Assembly (NCBI RefSeq): GCF_000018685.1
Contig: NC_010001.1
Span: 946,001 to 1,010,000, forward strand
Direction: 5' to 3'
Length of the DNA stretch: 64,000 nucleotides
Origin: Lachnoclostridium phytofermentans ISDg
GTDB lineage: Bacteria > Bacillota > Clostridia > Lachnospirales > Lachnospiraceae
The notes below the pieces were generated by a model. That model saw nothing but the letters and a program-made list of their open reading frames with translations, was not told where the DNA came from and did no database searches. Both the position numbers and the translations under genes were made by a program. Positions 59,379 to 64,000 of the stretch are shown here, in pieces (the stretch's first letter is position 1; each line of letters opens with the position of its first letter).

Positions 59379-60206
59379 ATGGACATAAAAGTTTTAGCAC
59401 TCGATTTAGACGGAACACTAACAAATAGTGAGAAAAAAATTACTCTAAATACAAAAGAAACCCTACAAAGAGCGATGGAAGATGGAGTAACAGTGGTACT
59501 TGCTTCTGGAAGACCTTTGGTTGGGATTAAGCCTTTAGCAAAAGAGTTGGAACTTTCAAAATATAGTGGATATATCCTGGCTTATAATGGTGGTCAAATC
59601 ATTGATTGCCATACGGGAAAAGAAGTATATCAAAAAGTACTTAATGTGGAGAGAATAGCATCAATCTATGAAGTGGCTAAACAATTTGGTGTAGCAATGC
59701 TCACATATGATGGTGAGGATATTATAACAGAAGACGACACAGACCCATATGTTTTACGTGAATGTTTTATCAACAAAGTAAAAGTACGTAAAATTGAAGA
59801 TATTGTTAGCCATGTAACCTATCCGGTACCAAAATGCCTTGTGGTTGGTGAGCACGAAAAACTCCTTCCTGTGAGAGATTATTTAAAAGATAAATATGGG
59901 GATGAACTTAGCATCTATTTCTCTGAACCATTCTTCCTTGAAATCATGCCTTTAGGAGTTGAAAAATCCGCATCCCTTGAACTCTTGTTAAACCGCTTAC
60001 AGTTAAGCAGAGAAGAATTAATGGCGTGCGGAGATGGACTTAACGATATTACGATGCTTCAATACGCTGGCCTAGGTGTGGCTATGGGTAATGCATGCAA
60101 CGAAGCAAAAGAAGTATCGAAATATATTACTGCAACCAATGACGAGGATGGAGTAGCAAAAGCGGTGAATCGCTTTATTCTAAGTGGGGAAGAGATGGTT
60201 GGTTAA
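59379..60206 (+). CDS. HAD-superfamily hydrolase, Cof/YidA type (sugar-phosphatase-like)
   Basis: A 275-residue protein with the HAD motifs: LALDLDGTLTNS (Asp8/Asp10 region), LASGRP (motif 2), a Lys in KSASLELLL, and GDGLNDITMLQYAG (motif 4). The C2B cap between residues 85 and 200 is that of Cof-type phosphatases. Such enzymes dephosphorylate sugar phosphates or related metabolites with broad specificity. GAAAGGCAC-type spacing precedes the ATG. The gene is preceded by a long leader and three direct repeats, which suggest regulation. Confidence 0.93.
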   Translation: MDIKVLALDLDGTLTNSEKKITLNTKETLQRAMEDGVTVVLASGRPLVGIKPLAKELELSKYSGYILAYNGGQIIDCHTGKEVYQKVLNVERIASIYEVAKQFGVAMLTYDGEDIITEDDTDPYVLRECFINKVKVRKIEDIVSHVTYPVPKCLVVGEHEKLLPVRDYLKDKYGDELSIYFSEPFFLEIMPLGVEKSASLELLLNRLQLSREELMACGDGLNDITMLQYAGLGVAMGNACNEAKEVSKYITATNDEDGVAKAVNRFILSGEEMVG

Positions 60207-60227
60207 GCATTTGTTGTTGCAATAAAT

Positions 60228-60698
60228 CTATACAACTACTGAGATATCAGTTTGAAAAGGGAACTCATTTGCTGAGTTATTAGTAAAATCAATCTGATAT
60301 CCAGTACCATCTTTAAATATAAAACCATTGGAAAGGTCAATTTTGATATAGCACATGTTTGGATCAGCTTCGTTGTTGTGAGCAAAATACCAAGGCTCAA
60401 ATATTTTAGTCAAAGTTTCTCTGATTTCAAGATTTTGTGCTTCCAATGGATGGCCCAATATCGTTGCAACGCCTTGAAAACGATAAAGATGATTACAGAG
60501 AGAAACATTTTTATTTTGCTCTATCTCCTTCGCCTTTTGAGATTTCGCGTAGGTCACGATGTAAAAGACTTTGTTTTCATAATAGGTGTCGATAAAACGA
60601 ACGGAAGGGATATTGTTACTTGAAGTAGCAAGAGCAAATTGATAATCTTTAGAGAATAATTCATTCATAACGATAAGACTTTTTTCGTATGTGGTCAT
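60228..60698 (-). CDS. Pyridoxamine 5'-phosphate oxidase-fold flavin protein
   Basis: ATG 60698, preceded by AAAGGAGG, gives a 156-residue protein (an open frame to 60716 is not needed). It has the split-barrel FMN-binding fold: ALATSSNNIPSVRFIDTYYENKVFYIVTYAKSQKAKEIEQNKNV is the conserved core, quoted here in pieces as ALATSSNNIP and SQKAKEIEQN. Related proteins are flavin reductases or general stress proteins. The residues for pyridoxal specificity are not evident. It converges with the HAD gene, 21 bases apart, with no clear terminator between them. Confidence 0.82.
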   Translation of the reverse strand: MTTYEKSLIVMNELFSKDYQFALATSSNNIPSVRFIDTYYENKVFYIVTYAKSQKAKEIEQNKNVSLCNHLYRFQGVATILGHPLEAQNLEIRETLTKIFEPWYFAHNNEADPNMCYIKIDLSNGFIFKDGTGYQIDFTNNSANEFPFQTDISVVV

Positions 60699-60801
60699 GT
60701 GAAATCCTCCTTTCAATGTATTCTATTATTCCCAAGTACCTAATCTGGCGAATAATTTTAGTATACATTAATTGGAAGGATGTAGCAATATTTTATTTAG
60801 A

Positions 60802-60845
60802 AGCCCCCCTTTTGTTGGATGTATCTGACTAACAAAAGGGGGGCT
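60802..60845. terminator. G/C-rich hairpin between the PNPOx-fold gene and the prophage module
   Basis: AGCCCCCCTTTTGTT (60802-60816) pairs perfectly with AACAAAAGGGGGGCT (60831-60845). It lies upstream of the minus-strand PNPOx-fold gene and downstream of immA, so it most likely terminates the immR-immA transcript, which reads toward it. Confidence 0.65.
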
Positions 60846-60945
60846 AATCTTAACTAATAATCTATTTAGTTGCTTCTTACGCTTCTCTCAATATAGGAAA
60901 GAATACCATAAAGCGCAGTTGCAACGATGAATAAAATTACTTACG

Positions 60946-61644
60946 TTATATATCGCCATATAGCTTTTGGCTTCGCAATAAATCCAAAGCATATTCTTGA
61001 ACATCAAAGCTATTTTGATGTTTCTTTAGATTCGCGATAAAACAGCTTGGACATACTTTAGAACCATTGTAAGCGGGATAAAAAAAACAACACTCACACT
61101 CTGAAATCGACCAAACAAGTTGATTAATTTCAGTATTAAAGAAATGTTCGTAAATTTGCTTATCGGTATCTGGAAATTGTAGCTTTGCTTTTCGCAACCA
61201 ATATTTATAATCTGAGAAGGCATAGCCAGCTGCTTCTTCAGATAAATCAAAACGTTTTATAACGTCCGCTAAATTTTTGCATCCAGAATAGTGTATGACA
61301 ATTCTAGGGGCAAGTAAATTTGTAGCAAAAAAATTCGCCTCTCGTTCTTCGGCTTCAGAGCGATTTTCTTTATGGTTAAGCATGATGTGACCTAGTTCGT
61401 GTATAAGAGAAAACCGTATTCTTTTATCAAGTATTTTATCATTATAGTAAATCTCATTTTTTAGGGTAAAAGCTTCTTCACTGACTAATAAACAATGTTC
61501 CTGTTTTTTTCGACTAAGCGAAGAGTAGCTCTTACAAGTAATTCCGCACTTACTTATCAAATCAAGACAGTCAAGGGGGAATGAGGAAATATTGCAGATT
61601 TGGTAAACCTCCAATATTTTTTCTAAAATATTTTGTTTGTTCAA
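60946..61644 (-). CDS. ImmA/IrrE-family metalloprotease with C-terminal cysteine cluster
   Basis: A 232-residue protein read from TTG 61644 with GAAGGTGA upstream. The zinc protease motif HELGH is at 82-86 with the third ligand in EEREANFFATNLLAP (98-112). ImmA proteases cleave the repressor of their mobile element upon DNA damage. Unusually, residues 183-201 carry CxCC...CxxC (Cys183, 185, 186, 198, 201), which looks like an added zinc ribbon. The gene starts 15 bases after the repressor gene, the classic immR-immA arrangement. Confidence 0.9.
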   Translation of the reverse strand: MNKQNILEKILEVYQICNISSFPLDCLDLISKCGITCKSYSSLSRKKQEHCLLVSEEAFTLKNEIYYNDKILDKRIRFSLIHELGHIMLNHKENRSEAEEREANFFATNLLAPRIVIHYSGCKNLADVIKRFDLSEEAAGYAFSDYKYWLRKAKLQFPDTDKQIYEHFFNTEINQLVWSISECECCFFYPAYNGSKVCPSCFIANLKKHQNSFDVQEYALDLLRSQKLYGDI

Positions 61645-61659
61645 ATACTCACCTTCTAA

Positions 61660-61986
61660 TTATTCATCGGATAAGAGGGTTCTAATGATGTCCTGTTTCT
61701 GTTCTAAAGTTAACCTTTTTCCATTTCGTGCGATTAAAGATTGAATATCTTCATACGTAGGTTCGTATGACTGTTCACTGTTACCTTCTGCCATAACTTC
61801 CATCTGCTCTACTGTAATACCTAAGTTCTTACATACAGTAATTACAGTATTTACACTAGCTTTACCAACGCCGTTTTTTAGCATGGTATAAAGTGTTGTA
61901 TATGGAATTCCACATTTTTCAGCAAAAGATTTTAAACTATATCCTTTTTCTTTTATTAACTGTTCTAATATCTTAGCTTTCTCCAT
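61660..61986 (-). CDS. XRE-family repressor (ImmR/cI-like)
   Basis: ATG 61986, with AGAGGTG upstream, gives 108 residues; a longer frame to 62043 would start inside the operator region. The helix-turn-helix reads YSLKSFAEKCGIPYTTLYTMLKNGVGKASVNTV (residues 16-48, partial quotation). The C-terminal part is short, and the ending LEQKQDIIRTLL is predicted helical. It presumably binds the four operator-like boxes at 62017-62146 and represses the divergent promoter, with inactivation by the adjacent ImmA-like protease. Confidence 0.9.
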   Translation of the reverse strand: MEKAKILEQLIKEKGYSLKSFAEKCGIPYTTLYTMLKNGVGKASVNTVITVCKNLGITVEQMEVMAEGNSEQSYEPTYEDIQSLIARNGKRLTLEQKQDIIRTLLSDE

Positions 61987-62016
61987 AGGGACACCTCTTT
62001 CTAATAACTTGATTAT

Positions 62017-62146
62017 ATACGAAATAACGAATTTTGTAAACAATATATTTAATAATTTTGAAAATAAATACGAAAATCCGAATTTTTATCTTGACATAGT
62101 TCGAAAATACAAATATAATTACTAGTACAAATACGGAATAACGTAT
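62017..62146. promoter_or_regulatory. Four operator-like boxes of the prophage switch
   Basis: ATACGAAATAACGAAT (62017-62032), ATACGAAAATCCGAAT (62068-62083), GTTCGAAAATACAAAT (62099-62114) and ATACGGAATAACGTAT (62131-62146) share a 16-base pattern ATACG.AATA.CG.AT. The third lies within the spacer and -10 of the rightward promoter. Arrangement and position match phage CI/ImmR operators. Confidence 0.78.
62091..62119 (+). promoter_or_regulatory. Rightward promoter of the prophage module
   Basis: TTGACA (62091-62096), 17 bases, TATAAT (62114-62119): fully consensus. It reads into the ArpU-like regulator gene. Confidence 0.9.
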
Positions 62147-62211
62147 TAAAAGAATAGAGGGTATTGAAAATAAATATTATTAGCTAAAACTTAATAAGGA
62201 GAGTGAAAATA

Positions 62212-62709
62212 ATGAGTATTGCAGTTGCAGAGGATATTGCAAAAAGAGCGGCCAAGGAAGCATTAATGGAATATGTAAGAGAGAGTAAAGAGGTTGCGAA
62301 AAAGGAAGTTAGAAAGAAGACAAGAAAGTTAATGGCGAATTACAATAGTATAAAAGCTCACGTGGAGGAGGGGGTATCAGAAGCGATGGAGATGGAGATT
62401 GATTTTGTTCGTGAGGATTTGGACGAAGATGATCTTTATATAATGAGCATTCGTAGAAGTAGAATTCGCAGTATGATTATGATGTCACATATAGATAAAT
62501 GTCTTGACTTATTAAAGGCGGAACAAAAACGAAGAGGAACCCCAGAGAAATATGAAATATATAATGGTCACTATATTAAGGAAAGAACTTATGAAGAATT
62601 AGCGGAAAGGTTTCATTGTTCCGAACGTACTGCTATGAGGTGTGTTTCTGAGTTAGATGATATGATATCTGTTCTTCTATTCGGAATGGAAGGTATTACC
62701 TACGACTGA
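62212..62709 (+). CDS. ArpU/RinA-like phage transcriptional regulator (sigma-like)
   Basis: From ATG 62212 (AAGGAG upstream) a 165-residue protein: Lys/Arg/Glu-rich helical N-terminal half, then a C-terminal sigma-region-4-like helix-turn-helix, YEELAERFHCSERTAMRCVSEL (about residues 128-150; quoted partly). This layout is that of ArpU/RinA-type late-gene activators in Gram-positive phages. It is the first gene after the repressed promoter. Two TGTCAT-repeat sites directly downstream are candidate targets. Assignment is by architecture only. Confidence 0.72.
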   Translation: MSIAVAEDIAKRAAKEALMEYVRESKEVAKKEVRKKTRKLMANYNSIKAHVEEGVSEAMEMEIDFVREDLDEDDLYIMSIRRSRIRSMIMMSHIDKCLDLLKAEQKRRGTPEKYEIYNGHYIKERTYEELAERFHCSERTAMRCVSELDDMISVLLFGMEGITYD

Positions 62710-62793
62710 CAAAAGGCTGTCATTATGTTGTCATTTACATGTCATTAAGGCCGTGTTAAACTTGTATCATGAAAAGTTGTATGGTTTTAGAAA
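62704..62793 (+). repeat. Long direct repeat copy 1 with three TGTCAT boxes 11 bp apart
   Basis: TGTCAT at 62718, 62729 and 62740. The whole block recurs at 62925-63014 with clear but imperfect identity (offset 221). Confidence 0.82.
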
Positions 62794-62924
62794 TACACTA
62801 AATTTGTATTTATGTTATAGCAAAAGTAACGATAATCCTACTAGGAAGAACCTAGCTATGGTATTTGTTATTTTGAAACTAAGATTTTGATACATCAAAA
62901 AACATGAGAAAAGAGTGATATCTC

Positions 62925-63014
62925 GACTGGCAAAAGGCTGTCATAATGATGTCATTTACATGTCATTAAGCTCATGTTAAACTTGTATCATGAAAAGTTA
63001 TACGATTTTCTAAA
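62925..63014 (+). repeat. Long direct repeat copy 2 with three TGTCAT boxes 11 bp apart
   Basis: TGTCAT at 62939, 62950 and 62961, followed as in copy 1 by GTTAAACTTGTATCATGAAA. Both copies end about 50-90 bases before a hairpin structure. A tandem activator site with promoter is the likely role. Confidence 0.82.
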
Positions 63015-63063
63015 ACTTAAAATTTTGCTACTTTTCGAAAGAGAGAGGAAAGTAATAGTTTAT

Positions 63064-63110
63064 AAAGTATTCTGTCTTAGGAGTTTTCTAAGATAGAGTA
63101 CTTTTTTTAT
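63064..63110 (+). terminator. Terminator after the second TGTCAT repeat
   Basis: AAAGTATTCTGTCTTAG (63064-63080) pairs with CTAAGATAGAGTACTTT (63088-63104) with mismatches, then TTTT. It ends a short transcript that would start in the repeat block. Confidence 0.75.
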
Positions 63111-63316
63111 TGCCAGACAATATTACTAGTACTATATAAGAATTCAAATCAGAATCTATCTTGTAGTAATTCTATGAATGTAAAGATATAATGGATATTA
63201 CAAAAAAAGAATGCTTTGGAACTTAATAATTATTTGGGTTCTATCCTCTCTCTAATTTGTTTCATGTAAGTATAATTTTCGTTATGTTATAACGATTGAT
63301 TGAATGAGGTTTTTTT

Positions 63317-63367
63317 ATGTATGATTACAGGATTGTGATTGTATGGCTGTTTCTCTATATTAAGTGA
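63317..63367 (+). CDS. Possible 16-residue hydrophobic peptide
   Basis: GAGGT is followed by ATG 63317 and a 16-codon frame MYDYRIVIVWLFLYIK ending TGA 63365-63367; a terminator follows at 63414. It is hydrophobic like small phage or type I toxin peptides, but very short. It may equally be chance. Confidence 0.25.
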   Translation: MYDYRIVIVWLFLYIK

Positions 63368-63413
63368 GTCGTACAGTTAATGTTATAAGGAATTGCAGTT
63401 GATTTTATATAAG

Positions 63414-63456
63414 GCAGAGATACTCGATATTTTTTCAAGTATCTCTGCATTTTTTA
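63414..63456 (+). terminator. Terminator before the tail genes
   Basis: GCAGAGATACT (63414-63424) pairs perfectly with AGTATCTCTGC (63438-63448), then TTTTTT. It lies about 140 bases before the first tail-region gene and could be the target of antitermination. Confidence 0.85.
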
Positions 63457-63594
63457 TTCAAGGATAAATTGTATTTTTAAGTACATTTCCTGTATCTCAG
63501 AGAAGAAAAAACAATTAATTTCATAACTTACATGAGGAATTTATATATTCAAAATCTATGTAAAAGCATGGAATACTTGAAAGGAGGTGAAACA

Positions 63595-63774
63595 ATGAGA
63601 GTATACGAAGCGACGGTTGATAAGAGGCCAAGGGAATGTTGTGCATGCCCCATTGACGGTAAAGTACGAGCCAGATGGCCATGTGGCACTGTAATTAGGG
63701 TTAATTTTAATGGAAGTTCAAAATATATTAAAATCCCTAATGATAAGTGTTCACTTAGGCTTGAGAAACAATAG
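63595..63774 (+). CDS. 59-residue cysteine-containing protein at the start of the tail gene cluster
   Basis: ATG 63595 has an ideal AAAGGAGGTGA seven bases before it, so a longer frame from 63532 is unlikely. The product (MRVYEATVDKRPRECCACP...) has five cysteines, including RECCACP and RWPCGTV, that could bind metal. I do not recognise it. It is 20 bases before the tail-terminator-like gene and likely part of the same transcript. Confidence 0.7.
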   Translation: MRVYEATVDKRPRECCACPIDGKVRARWPCGTVIRVNFNGSSKYIKIPNDKCSLRLEKQ

Positions 63775-63794
63775 GGCAAAGTTTGGAGGTAGGA

Positions 63795-64000
63795 ATGATT
63801 CGTAACCTATTAGATGGTGTTACCAATGAACTACTAAAATTTTCTACAGATGCAAGGATTTATGTAGGAAGTGAAAAACAAGAAAAGATACTTCCTTGTT
63901 ATGTGGTAAAGCCTTCTACTATTCAATATGGAAGTGGCAGAGAAGGAAGGCGAACAAAAACATATACTCTTCAGGTTTTTTATTATCCAGAGGGTGATAT
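63795..64000 (+). CDS. Phage tail-terminator-like protein, N-terminal part (cut by window end)
   Basis: ATG 63795 follows GGAGGT. The first 68 residues show the pattern of small tail-terminator/tail-completion proteins: IYVGSEKQEKILPCYVVKP followed by GREGRRTKTYTLQVFYYPEGD, matching the IY...Q....PCF.V......RR.KRTH.F...YFP pattern I recall. It would cap the tail tube or sheath. The gene continues past base 64000; sheath and tube genes would be expected next. Confidence 0.65.
   Translation, partial: MIRNLLDGVTNELLKFSTDARIYVGSEKQEKILPCYVVKPSTIQYGSGREGRRTKTYTLQVFYYPEGD

Overview
The window reads as chromosome of a low-G+C, Gram-positive, spore-forming clostridium of the Lachnospiraceae type (it resembles Lachnoclostridium phytofermentans, judged from memory and not verified). 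Support: AT-rich sequence with strong Shine-Dalgarno sites, many lipobox lipoproteins, T-box leaders before thrS and tyrS, a GerA/SpoVAF-type spore germination protein, and no outer-membrane genes.

Layout. 1-3.4 kb: siderophore-type iron ABC transporter whose binding-protein gene is separated from the rest by what looks like the stripped right end of an IS200/IS605 (TnpB, omega-RNA) element. 3.5-7 kb: extracytoplasmic thiol-redox genes (TlpA-like, CcdA), a rhodanese lipoprotein, a MerR regulator and thioredoxin. 7-12 kb: Crp/Fnr regulator, pyruvate kinase with a C-terminal PEP-utiliser domain, and a KdpE/short-KdpD two-component pair. 12.4-18 kb: OLD/TOPRIM-type ATPase-nuclease, LD-carboxypeptidase, HD-GYP phosphodiesterase, and a C_GCAxxG_C_C-GNAT fusion. 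18-25 kb: T-box-thrS, chemoreceptor, secreted trigger-factor-like foldase, SpoVAF-like protein. 25-33 kb: nucleoside salvage (deoD, deoC, cdd) with a BMP/PnrA-type nucleoside ABC importer. 33-40 kb: M32 carboxypeptidase, YitT, T-box-tyrS, a sensor-like protein with no output domain, tRNA-Val and tRNA-Met, DUF998. 40-46 kb: a compact small-ORF unit and a second, paralogous BMP importer cassette. 46.3-58.7 kb: a visibly more G+C-rich carbohydrate island (AraC regulator, GH4, beta-propeller glycosidase-like, YesN/YesM-type two-component system, LplB/LplC/LplA-type importer, GH88, GH29-like), abutting a truncated metallo-beta-lactamase gene. 59-60.7 kb: HAD phosphatase and a PNPOx-fold protein. 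60.9-64 kb: left end of a prophage-like module with ImmA/ImmR-like regulators, repeated operators over a perfect promoter, an ArpU-like regulator, duplicated TGTCAT-repeat sites, then directly a tail-terminator-like gene cut by the window end.

How the parts work together. Both BMP cassettes have the order binding protein, double ATPase, two permeases, and the first follows deoxyribonucleoside catabolic enzymes, so uptake feeds phosphorolysis and deamination. The island is a self-contained uptake-degradation-regulation unit for uronate-containing oligosaccharides. The terminal module goes from a lytic switch to tail genes without terminase, portal or capsid genes, which suggests a phage-tail-like particle.

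The observations I rate highest are: a pseudoknotted leader RNA found twice (before the TlpA-like gene and before the M32 peptidase gene) with compensatory base changes; the prophage switch with 11-bp-phased TGTCAT repeats; the 48-aa small-ORF transcription unit; the fused ATPase-TOPRIM nuclease; and the orphan omega-RNA-like end in the iron operon.
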